DNA of 64,000 nucleotides from Paramesorhizobium sp049065735 (GTDB lineage Bacteria > Pseudomonadota > Alphaproteobacteria > Rhizobiales > Rhizobiaceae). The position numbers and the translations under genes were made by a program. Shown here piece by piece: positions 55,450 through 63,493 of this stretch; the first letter of the stretch is position 1; each line of letters starts with the position of its first letter. Below the pieces are notes generated by a model. The model had not been told where the DNA came from. It worked only from the letters and a program-made list of their open reading frames with translations, and did not search any database. The stretch is from positions 496,001 through 560,000 of the forward strand of contig NZ_JBAKHD010000001.1 in the NCBI RefSeq assembly GCF_049065735.1, given 5' to 3'.

Positions 55450-56100
55450 TCAGCGCAGGCTATCCAAGTATTTTCGCACATTCTCAAATACACTGCGGAA
55501 CATATCTTCCGTCAGTACACCAGTGTTGGTGTTGTAGCGCGAGCAATGATAGCTCGAGAAAACCTCAAGATTTGAAATAGTGCTCACCCGCCCATGGCCG
55601 AAGGGATGCTTCGCGACGGGCTGCCCCAGGGCGCGGATGGTGGAATCATGCGCGATCTTGCCGAGTGTGACTATAGCGCTGAGCTTGGGGAAGCGGCGGA
55701 TGACGGGTGTCAGGAACTGCCGGCAATGGTTGATTTCGGCGGCAGTCGGCTTGTTCTCGGGCGGCACGCAGCGCACCGCATTGACGATGGCCGCATCCGT
55801 GAGTTCGAGGCTGTCGTCCGGCCGTGCCTCGAATGTGCCGCGCGCAAAGCCGAAGTCGCCGAGGGTGCGATAGAGCAACTCGCCCGCATAATCGCCGGTG
55901 AAGGGGCGCCCGGTCCGGTTCGCCCCGCGAAGGCCCGGCGCCAGTCCGACGATCAGCAGACGAACGTGATCGTCCCCGCCTGCGGGCAGAAAGGGCGGAA
56001 CGGGCGCGTTATGCCAGCCCGGCTCCTTCTCACGCCATTCGGCGAGGAAAGCATGCAGACGGGGGCAGATCGCGCAATCGGGCGAAGGCTCGCAGGACAT
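55450..56100 (-). CDS. Uracil-DNA glycosylase, family 5-like (UDGb)
   Basis: 216 residues. LLIVGLAPGLRGANRTGRPFTGDYAGELLYRTL is the motif-1 region of family 5 enzymes, and HCSRYNTNTGVLTEDMF matches their C-terminal motif 2 (HPSxxNxxTGxL-like; here HCSRYN). N-terminal cysteines (CEPSPDCAIC) and NAVRCVPPENKP resemble the iron-sulfur ligands of this group. It removes uracil (and deaminated bases in this family) from DNA in base-excision repair. The next gene upstream is an NYN-domain protein 27 nt away, likely co-transcribed. Confidence 0.85.
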   Translation of the reverse strand: MSCEPSPDCAICPRLHAFLAEWREKEPGWHNAPVPPFLPAGGDDHVRLLIVGLAPGLRGANRTGRPFTGDYAGELLYRTLGDFGFARGTFEARPDDSLELTDAAIVNAVRCVPPENKPTAAEINHCRQFLTPVIRRFPKLSAIVTLGKIAHDSTIRALGQPVAKHPFGHGRVSTISNLEVFSSYHCSRYNTNTGVLTEDMFRSVFENVRKYLDSLR

Positions 56101-56127
56101 TTTATCGATGACAGGATGCTCCCATCA

Positions 56128-56712
56128 TCAATAATCTTCATCCTCGATTTCTTCCTGGCGCCGCACGACCCGTTCAGGCCGCTCGGAAGGATCGCGCCCG
56201 ATCTCGGCTTTCAGCGAGGCTAAATCGATGAAATGGTCGGCCTGACGGCGCAGATCGTCCGAGATCATCGGCGGCTGCGTGGAAAGGGTCGAGACGACGC
56301 TGACCTTGCGTCCCCGGCGCTGGAGCGCTTCCACCAGTGAACGGAAGTCGCCATCGCCGGAGAAAATGACGAAATGGTCGATCGTATCCGTCAGCTGCAT
56401 GGCATCGACGGTCAACTCGATATCCATATTGCCCTTGACCTTGCGGCGTCCGGTCGAGTCGGTGAATTCCTTGGCTGCCTTCGTCACCACGCGATAGCCA
56501 TTATAATCGAGCCAGTCGATCAGCGGGCGGATCGAGGAATATTCCTGATCTTCCACCAGCGCCGTATAGTAATAGGCGCGAAGCAGATAGCCACGCTTCT
56601 GGAAGGCCTTGAGCAGCTTGCGATAATCGATATCGAAGCCCAGGGTTTTGGAAGCGGCGTAGAGGTTGGCACCGTCAATAAAGAGCGCGAGCTTCTCGCG
56701 GGAGTCGAACAT
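56128..56712 (-). CDS. NYN-domain (LabA/DUF88-like) protein
   Basis: 194 residues. LALFIDGANLYAASKTLGFDIDYRKLL has the first acidic residue, KGNMDIELTVDAMQL the central aspartate, and DHFVIFSGDGDFRSLVEALQRRGRKVSVVS the last pair, the layout of NYN/PIN-like RNases. The acidic residues are intact, so it may be a metal-dependent RNase. The C-terminus is charged (RRQEEIEDEDY) and low complexity. It lies 27 nt upstream of the glycosylase. Substrate is unknown. Confidence 0.88.
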   Translation of the reverse strand: MFDSREKLALFIDGANLYAASKTLGFDIDYRKLLKAFQKRGYLLRAYYYTALVEDQEYSSIRPLIDWLDYNGYRVVTKAAKEFTDSTGRRKVKGNMDIELTVDAMQLTDTIDHFVIFSGDGDFRSLVEALQRRGRKVSVVSTLSTQPPMISDDLRRQADHFIDLASLKAEIGRDPSERPERVVRRQEEIEDEDY

Positions 56713-57046
56713 GCCTCAAATATCCATCTTGGCCTGCATGGGAAATGGCGGGCCTGGTTTGAAAATATGGGTGGTGGCAGGCAAATGGCTCTTCGCCATG
56801 CCTTCCCGCCCTTGTACGCCGCTCCAACGCAAAATCCAAGCAATTATAAGTTGGCAGAATATGCAACCATAAAGGGAGTGTGAGCGTAAAGGAAGAGGGG
56901 CACATGTTTATAGGCGGAAAATAAACCATGGGGTCGTTTCCCTTATTCCCCCACTCCCTTATTTCCGTTCCGCTTGTCTTTTCCCCCCACAAGCGCTATG
57001 TGGCAAGAAATCCCGTTGAACGACCAGAAGAATGAAAGGGGCAGCA
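56713..57046. other. Divergent region between the NYN gene and rpoZ
   Basis: 334 bp holding both promoters and the half-repeat D3 (56938-56961). AT-rich in the middle (AAGTTGGCAGAATATGCAACC around 56850). No supportable gene. Confidence 0.4.
56938..56961. repeat. Family D right-arm fragment, copy D3
   Basis: TTCCCTTATTCCCCCACTCC followed by CTTA: the right arm of the octamer palindrome with no left arm nearby. Lies 86 bp upstream of rpoZ. Confidence 0.65.
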
Positions 57047-57451
57047 ATGGCCCGCGTCACCGTAGAGGATTGCGTCGATAAGGTTGAAAACCGGTTCGAG
57101 CTGGTACTGCTGGCAAGCCATCGCGCGCGCCAGATTTCGCAAGGAGCCGGCATCACCGTCGATCGCGACAATGACAAGAACCCCGTCGTGGCTCTTCGCG
57201 AAATCGCGGATGAGACGCTGTCGCCCGGCGACCTGAAGGAAGACTTGATCCACTCGCTGCAGAAGCATGTGGAAGTGGACGAGCCGGAGGCCGTCGCCCA
57301 GCCGCAGCTGACCGGCAATGCCGAGGAAGTCGCCGCCGAAATCGCCGATGCGGCGGAAGACGATATCGTTTCCTTTGACCGCATGTCGGAAGAGGAGCTG
57401 CTTGCCGGTATCGAAGGTCTCGTCGCTCCGGAAAAGAACGACGACTATTGA
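57047..57451 (+). CDS. rpoZ: RNA polymerase omega subunit
   Basis: 134 residues from the ATG at 57047 with AAAGGGG 6 nt upstream; an ATG at 57032 would add five residues. ARVTVEDCVDKVENRFELVLLASHRARQISQGAGITVDRDNDKNPVVALREIADETL is the omega signature that clamps beta-prime. The C-terminal acidic extension (AEEVAAEIADAAEDDIVSFDRMSEEELLAGIEGL) is the long alphaproteobacterial form. It directly precedes rsh, as in many bacteria (rpoZ-spoT), linking polymerase and ppGpp. Confidence 0.96.
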   Translation: MARVTVEDCVDKVENRFELVLLASHRARQISQGAGITVDRDNDKNPVVALREIADETLSPGDLKEDLIHSLQKHVEVDEPEAVAQPQLTGNAEEVAAEIADAAEDDIVSFDRMSEEELLAGIEGLVAPEKNDDY

Positions 57452-57459
57452 TAAAGCGA

Positions 57460-57491
57460 AACAGGCCCTGGCGATATCCTCAGGGCCTGTT
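57460..57491 (+). terminator. Terminator-like hairpin between rpoZ and rsh
   Basis: AACAGGCCCTG (57460-57470) pairs perfectly with CAGGGCCTGTT (57481-57491), with a 10-nt loop and a T-rich tail (TTACTTTCTT). It suggests that rsh has a separate promoter in the remaining 96 bp. Confidence 0.75.
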
Positions 57492-57587
57492 TACTTTCTT
57501 GCACCATTTTCGACATGCGCCGTTGCTCTCAAGCCGCGGCGCATGTTTGTGTAATGTGTACGGGTATTTACAAGGAGAACAAGGCCG

Positions 57588-59837
57588 ATGATGCGCCAGT
57601 ACGAGCTTGTCGAACGCGTCCAGCGTTACAAGCCGGACGTCAACGAGGCGCTTCTCAACAAGGCCTATGTCTACGCCATGCAGAAGCATGGCAGCCAGAA
57701 GCGGGCTTCCGGCGATCCTTATTTCTCCCACCCGCTCGAAGTCGCCGCCATCCTCACCGACATGCATCTGGATGAGGCGACCATCGCCATCGCGCTCCTG
57801 CATGACACGATCGAGGATACGACCGCCACAAGGCAGGAGATCGACCAGCTCTTCGGCCCGGATATCGGCAAGCTGGTGGAGGGGCTGACCAAGCTCAAGA
57901 AGCTCGACCTCGTCTCCAAGAAGGCGGTGCAGGCGGAAAACCTGCGCAAGCTCTTGCTCGCCATCTCCGAGGACGTGCGCGTCCTGCTCGTCAAGCTTGC
58001 CGACCGTCTCCACAACATGCGCACCCTTGGCGTCATGCGCGAGGACAAACGCCTGCGCATCGCCGAGGAGACGATGGATATCTATGCGCCGCTTGCCGGG
58101 CGCATGGGCATGCAGGATATGCGCGAGGAGCTGGAGGAACTGGCCTTCCGCTATATCAACCCCGAAGCGTGGAAGGCGATCACTGACCGGCTCGCCGAGC
58201 TCCTGGAAAAGAACCGCGGCCTCCTGCAGAAGATTGAGCGCGACCTCTCCGAGCTTTTCAAGAAGAACGGCATCAAGGCCACCGTCAAGAGCCGCCAGAA
58301 GCAGCCCTGGTCGGTCTTCCGCAAAATGGAGACCAAGGCGCTCTCCTTCGAGCAATTGTCCGACATTTTCGGCTTCCGCGTCATCGTCGATACGGTGGAG
58401 GAATGCTATCGGGCGCTGGGCATCATCCACACCAGCTGGTCGATGGTGCCGGGCCGCTTCAAGGATTATATCTCGACGCCCAAACAGAACGATTACCGCT
58501 CCATCCACACCACCATCATCGGCCCGTCGCGCCAGCGCGTGGAATTGCAGATACGCACCCGCGAGATGGACGAGATCGCCGAATATGGCGTCGCCGCCCA
58601 TTCTATTTACAAGGATCGCGGCAGCGCTGAAAATCCGCACACCATCTCCACCGAGACCAATGCCTATGCCTGGCTGCGCCAGACCATCGAGGCGCTGGCC
58701 GAGGGCGACAACCCGGAAGAGTTTCTGGAGCACACCAAGCTCGAACTCTTTCAGGATCAGGTCTTCTGCTTCACGCCCAAGGGCCGGCTCATCGCCCTGC
58801 CGCGCGGCGCGACGCCTATCGACTTCGCCTATGCTGTCCATACCGATGTGGGCGATAGCTGCGTCGGCGCCAAGGTCAATGGCCGCATCATGCCGCTGAT
58901 GACGGAACTCCAGAATGGCGACGAGGTGGAGATCATTCGCTCCAAGGCGCAGGTGCCGCCCGCCGCCTGGGAATCGGTCGTCGTGACAGGCAAGGCCCGC
59001 GCCGCCATCCGCCGCGCCACTCGCGTGGCGGTGCGCAAGCAATATTCGGGCCTCGGCATGCGCATTCTGGAACGCGCCTTCGAGCGCGCGGGCAAGACCT
59101 TTTCCAAGGACAGCCTGAAGCAGGGCCTGCCGCGTCTGGCGCGCAAGGATGTGGAGGACGTGCTGGCCGCTGTCGGGCGCGGCGAACTGCCATCCACGGA
59201 TGTGGTGCGGGCGGTCCATCCGGATTACCAAGATACGCGCGCCACGCTGCACAGCCCCGCCAAGGGCGGCGAAAAGGGCTGGTTCAACATTCAGAATGCC
59301 GCCGGCATGATCTTCAAGGTGCCGGAGGGCGGCGAGGCGGAGGCGAAAGCGGCGGCTGTCGCCAGGACCCCCGAGGCCGGCGGCAAGCGCGCTTTGCCGA
59401 TCCGCGGCGCCAATGCTGATCTGCCGGTGCGCTTCTCGCCGGAGGGCGCGGTGCCGGGCGACCGCATCGTCGGCATTTTACAGCCGGGGGCAGGCATCAC
59501 CATCTATCCCATCCAGTCGCCGGCCCTGACCGCCTATGACGACCAGCCGGAGCGATGGATCGACGTGCGCTGGGATATAGACGAGCAGATGAAGGAGCGC
59601 TTCCCCGCCCGCATCAGCGTCACCGCGATCAATTCGCCGGGCTCGCTTGCTGAAATCGCGCAGGTCACTTCCAGCAACGACGCCAATATCCACAATCTCT
59701 CGATGGTCCGCACGGCCCCTGACTTCACCGAAATGATCATGGATATCGAGGTGTGGGACCTGAAGCATCTGAACCGCATCATCTCCCAACTGAAGGAAAG
59801 CGCCTGCGTCAGCGACGTGCGGCGGGTTAACGGATAA
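57588..59837 (+). CDS. rsh: Bifunctional (p)ppGpp synthetase/hydrolase Rsh
   Basis: 749 residues; GGAGA 9 nt before the ATG. The HD hydrolase domain includes HGSQKRASGDPYFSHPLEVA, HDTIEDT (H72/D73) and VKLADRLHNMRTL. The synthetase domain has FRKMETKALSFEQLSDIFGFRVIV, the G-loop region GRFKDYISTPKQNDYRSIHTTI and VELQIRTREMDEIAEYGVAAH. TGS (VFCFTPKGRLIALPRGATPIDFAYAVHTDVG) and C-terminal ACT (ISVTAINSPGSLAEIAQVTSSNDANI) follow. Both active sites look intact, as expected for the single alphaproteobacterial Rsh. The region before ACT is alanine/charged and variable. Confidence 0.97.
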   Translation: MMRQYELVERVQRYKPDVNEALLNKAYVYAMQKHGSQKRASGDPYFSHPLEVAAILTDMHLDEATIAIALLHDTIEDTTATRQEIDQLFGPDIGKLVEGLTKLKKLDLVSKKAVQAENLRKLLLAISEDVRVLLVKLADRLHNMRTLGVMREDKRLRIAEETMDIYAPLAGRMGMQDMREELEELAFRYINPEAWKAITDRLAELLEKNRGLLQKIERDLSELFKKNGIKATVKSRQKQPWSVFRKMETKALSFEQLSDIFGFRVIVDTVEECYRALGIIHTSWSMVPGRFKDYISTPKQNDYRSIHTTIIGPSRQRVELQIRTREMDEIAEYGVAAHSIYKDRGSAENPHTISTETNAYAWLRQTIEALAEGDNPEEFLEHTKLELFQDQVFCFTPKGRLIALPRGATPIDFAYAVHTDVGDSCVGAKVNGRIMPLMTELQNGDEVEIIRSKAQVPPAAWESVVVTGKARAAIRRATRVAVRKQYSGLGMRILERAFERAGKTFSKDSLKQGLPRLARKDVEDVLAAVGRGELPSTDVVRAVHPDYQDTRATLHSPAKGGEKGWFNIQNAAGMIFKVPEGGEAEAKAAAVARTPEAGGKRALPIRGANADLPVRFSPEGAVPGDRIVGILQPGAGITIYPIQSPALTAYDDQPERWIDVRWDIDEQMKERFPARISVTAINSPGSLAEIAQVTSSNDANIHNLSMVRTAPDFTEMIMDIEVWDLKHLNRIISQLKESACVSDVRRVNG

Positions 59838-59851
59838 AACTAGGAATACCC

Positions 59852-60430
59852 ATGAACACCGACGACGTCCTTGCCGTCTTCCGCGAGGCGGGAGCCATCC
59901 TGGAAGGCCATTTCATTCTGACATCAGGCTTGCGCAGCCCCGTCTTTCTTCAGAAGGCGCGTGTCTTCATGCATGCGGACAAGACCGAGAAACTCTGCAA
60001 GGCACTGGCCGAGAAGATCGAGGGAGCCGGGCTGGGCCGGATCGATTATGTCGTGGGTCCGGCCATCGGCGGGCTCATTCCATCTTATGAGACCTCCCGC
60101 CATCTCGGCGTTCCCTCGATCTGGGTGGAGCGTGAGAACGGCGTCTTCCGGCTGCGCCGCTTCGAGATTCCCGAAGGTGCGCGCGTGGTGATCGTCGAGG
60201 ACATCGTCACGACAGGCCTCTCAATCCGCGAAACCATCGACTGCCTCAAGGGAATCGGCGCAGAGGTACTCGCCGCCGCCTGTATCGTCGACCGCTCGGC
60301 GGGCAAGGCCGATGTCGGCACACGGCTGATCGCGCTGGCGGAATATGAAGTGCCTGCTTATGCGCCCGACAATCTGCCGCCGGAACTGGCGGCGATACCG
60401 GCGGTGAAGCCGGGGAGCAGGAATATTTGA
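59852..60430 (+). CDS. pyrE: Orotate phosphoribosyltransferase
   Basis: 192 residues, 14 nt after rsh. It converts orotate and PRPP to OMP in pyrimidine synthesis. The PRPP loop VVIVEDIVTTGLSIRETI, the LTSGLRSPVFLQKARVF hood region and VGPAIGGLIPSYETSRHLGVPSIWVERENG are present, matching the alphaproteobacterial PyrE type. Downstream is repeat A11. Confidence 0.96.
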   Translation: MNTDDVLAVFREAGAILEGHFILTSGLRSPVFLQKARVFMHADKTEKLCKALAEKIEGAGLGRIDYVVGPAIGGLIPSYETSRHLGVPSIWVERENGVFRLRRFEIPEGARVVIVEDIVTTGLSIRETIDCLKGIGAEVLAAACIVDRSAGKADVGTRLIALAEYEVPAYAPDNLPPELAAIPAVKPGSRNI

Positions 60431-60437
60431 AGGACTG

Positions 60438-60598
60438 GCGCCCTCCTTCCCCCTTGCGGGGAAGGTGCCCGCGGAGCGGGCGGATGGGGGTGGTGACGTT
60501 TGTGCTTTTGCTGAAGAACGTGGCGCGCGCGTCACCACCCCCACCCGACCCTTCGGGCCACCCTCCCCGCAAGGGGGAGGGAAGGGCGCGAGCCCGCC
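60438..60598. repeat. Family A element A11
   Basis: About 161 bp. CCCTCCTTCCCCCTTGCGGG arm, CCCGCGGAGCGGG sub-stem, core GTGGTGACGTTTGTGCTTTT...GCGTCACCACCCC, right arm CCCTTCGGGCCACCC ending GGGAGGGAAGGGCG. Lies 8 nt after pyrE. Confidence 0.88.
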
Positions 60599-60622
60599 CG
60601 GCAGGACAGAGGGGCGACGTAG
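60596..60622. repeat. Half family B arm fused to A11
   Basis: GCCCGGCAGGACAGAGGGGC, the terminal half-arm of family B, abuts A11 directly, giving a mosaic of two families. Confidence 0.65.
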
Positions 60623-60641
60623 AGCGCCCGCATTTCCACAT

Positions 60642-60655
60642 TTGATCCCCATCAA
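60642..60655. promoter_or_regulatory. FNR/FixK-type box upstream of hemN
   Basis: TTGAT-CCCC-ATCAA is a perfect match to the FNR/FixK/FnrN consensus TTGAT-N4-ATCAA. It lies 58 bp before the hemN start, suitable for oxygen-controlled activation. Confidence 0.8.
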
Positions 60656-60713
60656 GGCCGCTATCGCCGAATGCCATACAACGGGTAATCGGAAATGGAA
60701 GCGGACGGGGCGA

Positions 60714-62063
60714 ATGTCAGTTACCGCGATCGATCATACCTACATCAAACGCTATGCGGCACTGGCCGTGCCGCGTTATACCTCTTATCCCACCGCCGCC
60801 GATTTTTCGCCGGTCACGCCGGAGCAGCATGCAAGCTGGCTTGCCAATGTGCGGGCGGAGGATGCGGTATCGCTCTATATCCACGTCCCCTATTGCCGCC
60901 AGATCTGCTACTACTGCGGCTGCTTCACCAAATCCGCGATCCGCAACGATGTCATCCGCACCTCGGAAGAGACCATCATCGACGAGATAAACCTCGTCGG
61001 CGGCCTGATGCGCACACGGCCGGGCGTGACGCGACTGCATTGGGGCGGCGGCACGCCTACCATTCTGGGCGCCGATGGTCTTCGCCATATCGTCGAGACG
61101 CTGGAGCGCTATTTCCATTTCTCGCCATCGATGGAGCATGCCATCGAGCTTGACCCGCGCTATGTGACGCCTGACATGGCAAGAGAGTTGGCCGCGCTCG
61201 GCGTCAACCGCGCGAGCCTCGGCGTGCAGGACGTGGACCCCACGGTGCAGCGTGCCATCGGCCGCATCCAGCCTTTTGAGACCATCGCCAGGGCGGTGAC
61301 CAGCCTGCGCGATGCAGGCATCGAAAACCTCAACTTCGATCTTATCTACGGCCTCCCATACCAGACCGTTGCTTCATTGCGCGCCACCTGCGAGGCGGTG
61401 GCGGGCCTGTCGCCCGACCGTGTCGCCTGTTACGGCTATGCGCATCTGCCGCGGCGCCGCGCCAACCAGCGCCTGATCGACGAGCGGGCGCTGCCGGGCA
61501 GCGTCGAGCGTTTCGAGCAGGCGAGGGCGGTGGCGGCAAGCTTCGCGGCCCATGGCTATGCCCCCATCGGCATCGACCATTTTGCCAGGCCCGGCGACGC
61601 GCTGGCAATTGCGGCGGGCGAGGGGCGTCTCCACCGCAATTTCCAGGGCTATACGGACGATAATTGCGAGACGCTGATCGGCTTCGGCCCATCCTCCATC
61701 TCGCGCTTCGGCGAGGGATTCGCTCAAACGAGGGCCGATATCGGGCAATATGGCAGAGCGATTGCGGAGGGCAGGCTCGCCACGACGCGCGGTCATGTCT
61801 TCACCGAAGAAGACCATATCCGCTCCGGCATCATCGAGTGCCTGATGTGCGATTTCGCCGTCGATCTCGCAGGCGCCGCGCCCTCTCTCGACCTCTCCGG
61901 GGAGAAAATGGCCTTGCAGCGCCTGGCCGTCGAGGGAATCCTTCGCCTGGAGGGAAACAGGGTCACCATGACCGAGCGCGGAAGACCCTTCGTTCGCCTC
62001 GCGGCGGCGGTGTTCGACGCCTTCCGGGAGGATCATGCACATGCGTTCAGTGCGGCGGTTTAA
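60714..62063 (+). CDS. hemN: Oxygen-independent coproporphyrinogen III oxidase
   Basis: 449 residues from the ATG at 60714; upstream in-frame codons run through repeat A11. A radical SAM enzyme: cluster cysteines C61, C65, C68 with C70 in PYCRQICYYCGC. TRLHWGGGTPTIL is the SAM-binding GGGTP motif, and NRASLGVQDVDPTVQRAIGRIQPFE and NLNFDLIYGLPYQT are also typical. It performs anaerobic decarboxylation in haem synthesis. The FNR box supports low-oxygen induction. Its TAA stop is the first triplet of repeat D4. Confidence 0.96.
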   Translation: MSVTAIDHTYIKRYAALAVPRYTSYPTAADFSPVTPEQHASWLANVRAEDAVSLYIHVPYCRQICYYCGCFTKSAIRNDVIRTSEETIIDEINLVGGLMRTRPGVTRLHWGGGTPTILGADGLRHIVETLERYFHFSPSMEHAIELDPRYVTPDMARELAALGVNRASLGVQDVDPTVQRAIGRIQPFETIARAVTSLRDAGIENLNFDLIYGLPYQTVASLRATCEAVAGLSPDRVACYGYAHLPRRRANQRLIDERALPGSVERFEQARAVAASFAAHGYAPIGIDHFARPGDALAIAAGEGRLHRNFQGYTDDNCETLIGFGPSSISRFGEGFAQTRADIGQYGRAIAEGRLATTRGHVFTEEDHIRSGIIECLMCDFAVDLAGAAPSLDLSGEKMALQRLAVEGILRLEGNRVTMTERGRPFVRLAAAVFDAFREDHAHAFSAAV

Positions 62064-62154
62064 GGGAGTAGGTGAATAAGGGAATAAGGGAGTAAGGGAG
62101 TAGGAAATACGCTGCTAACATATTCCCTTACTCCCCTATTCCCCTACTCCCTTA
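62061..62154. repeat. Family D octamer palindrome, copy D4 (stop to stop)
   Basis: 94 bp. It starts TAAGGGAGTAGGTGAATAAG and ends CCCTACTCCCTTA. The first TAA is the hemN stop; the last TTA is, on the minus strand, the stop codon of the Fsr-type transporter. It therefore exactly fills the convergent gap between the two genes and could act as a bidirectional terminator. Confidence 0.9.
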
Positions 62155-63360
62155 ACCCTTCCGCATATTCGGCAGGAACACCGTCAGCAGCCCGAGCAGC
62201 GGCAGATAGGAGCAGATCGTATAAACATACGATATGCCCTTGGCGTCCGCGACAAGACCGAGCACGGCGGCGGCGATGCCGGCCATGCCGAAGGCGAAGC
62301 CGAAGAACAGCCCGGCGATCATGCCGACCCGGCCCGGCACCAGCTCCTGTGCGAAGACGACGATGGCGGGGAAGGCCGAGGCGAGGATGAAGCCGATGAT
62401 CACGGTCAGCACCGCCGTCACCGGCAGGCTGGCGTAAGGCAGCGCCAGCGTGAAGGGCAGAACGCCGAGGATCGAGAACCAGATGACGGCGCGCGAACCG
62501 ATCTTGTCGCCGATGGGGCCGCCAAGGATCGTGCCGAGCGCGACCGCGCCGAGGAACAGGAACAGCAGCAGCTGCGAGGCCTGTACCGAAACGCCGAAGG
62601 TCTGCATGGTGTAGAAGGTGTAATAGCTCGATATGCTTGCGAGGTAGATGTTCTTGGTGAAGGTCAGGATCGCCAGCACCACGAGCGCGACGATCACCTT
62701 CTGGCGGGGCAGGGGCAGCGTCCGGTTCGGCGTCGGGCGGTTGGCATTGGTCGAACGGTAGTGCGCATACCAGTTGCCCACCCGCCACAGGATGAACATG
62801 CCCAGCAGCGCGGCGACGGAGAACCACGCCACGCTGCCCTGGCCGCGCGGCATCACGATGAAGGCCGCCAGCAGCGGGCCGATTGCCGTGCCGAAATTGC
62901 CGCCGACCTGGAACAGCGATTGCGCCAGCCCGTGCTTTCCGCCCGAGGCAAGCCGCGCCACGCGCGAGGATTCCGGATGGAAGATCGACGAGCCGATGCC
63001 GACGGAGGCCGCGCCCGCCAGAAGCAGCGGATAATGCCGCGCGAAGGCAAGCATGACCAGCCCGATGAGGGTGAAGCCCATGCCAACCGACAGGGAATAG
63101 GGCATCGGCCGCTTGTCCGTATAAAGCCCGATGATCGGCTGCAGAATCGAGGCCGTGACCTGGAAGGTAAAGGTCAAAAGCCCGATCTGCCAGTAATCGA
63201 GCTGATAATTGTCCTTCAGCATCGGATACATCGCGGGCAGCAGCGACTGCATCATGTCATTGAGCAGATGGCTGAAACTGACCGCGAGGATGATGCTCAT
63301 CGTCGTCGTCTCGACGGCTGAGCTGATGGGCCGGTCGGCCGCGGCGGTGGTATCGGTCAC
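62152..63360 (-). CDS. Fsr-type MFS transporter (fosmidomycin-resistance family)
   Basis: 402 residues from a GTG at 63360 with GGAG 7-8 nt upstream; further upstream the frame is open but has no matching sequence character. MSIILAVSFSHLLNDMMQSLLPAMYPMLKDNYQLDYWQIGLLTFTFQVTASILQPIIGLYTDKRPMPYSLSVGMGFTLIGLVMLA and GIGSSIFHPESSRVARLASGGKHGLAQSLFQVGGNFGTAIGPL are Fsr hallmarks. It is an inner-membrane drug/metabolite exporter. It diverges from an AraC-family regulator, probably its controller. Stop at repeat D4. Confidence 0.88.
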   Translation of the reverse strand: MTDTTAAADRPISSAVETTTMSIILAVSFSHLLNDMMQSLLPAMYPMLKDNYQLDYWQIGLLTFTFQVTASILQPIIGLYTDKRPMPYSLSVGMGFTLIGLVMLAFARHYPLLLAGAASVGIGSSIFHPESSRVARLASGGKHGLAQSLFQVGGNFGTAIGPLLAAFIVMPRGQGSVAWFSVAALLGMFILWRVGNWYAHYRSTNANRPTPNRTLPLPRQKVIVALVVLAILTFTKNIYLASISSYYTFYTMQTFGVSVQASQLLLFLFLGAVALGTILGGPIGDKIGSRAVIWFSILGVLPFTLALPYASLPVTAVLTVIIGFILASAFPAIVVFAQELVPGRVGMIAGLFFGFAFGMAGIAAAVLGLVADAKGISYVYTICSYLPLLGLLTVFLPNMRKG

Positions 63361-63435
63361 GATAGACTCCGGAAAATTGCTTGCGTGGCCGTAAGCCCCG
63401 GCCACGGGATCGTTGCAGGGGCCGGTTCTACAGAA

Positions 63436-63447
63436 GTTGCAAGCAAC
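63436..63447. promoter_or_regulatory. Small dyad in the transporter/AraC intergenic region
   Basis: GTTGC-AA-GCAAC, a 5-bp perfect dyad, 76 bp upstream of the transporter start. Possible regulator site. Confidence 0.35.
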
Positions 63448-63458
63448 CTGCTTTCGTG

Positions 63459-63491
63459 GTTTGGTCCATTTCTTTCGCGATTGGGCCAAAC
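63459..63491. promoter_or_regulatory. Spaced dyad at the start of the AraC-family gene
   Basis: GTTTGGTCC (63459-63467) and GGGCCAAAC (63483-63491) are inverted with 8 of 9 matches and a 15-nt spacer. The right half ends 2 nt before the proposed regulator start. It is a plausible operator for the divergent pair. Confidence 0.45.
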
Positions 63492-63493
63492 TG

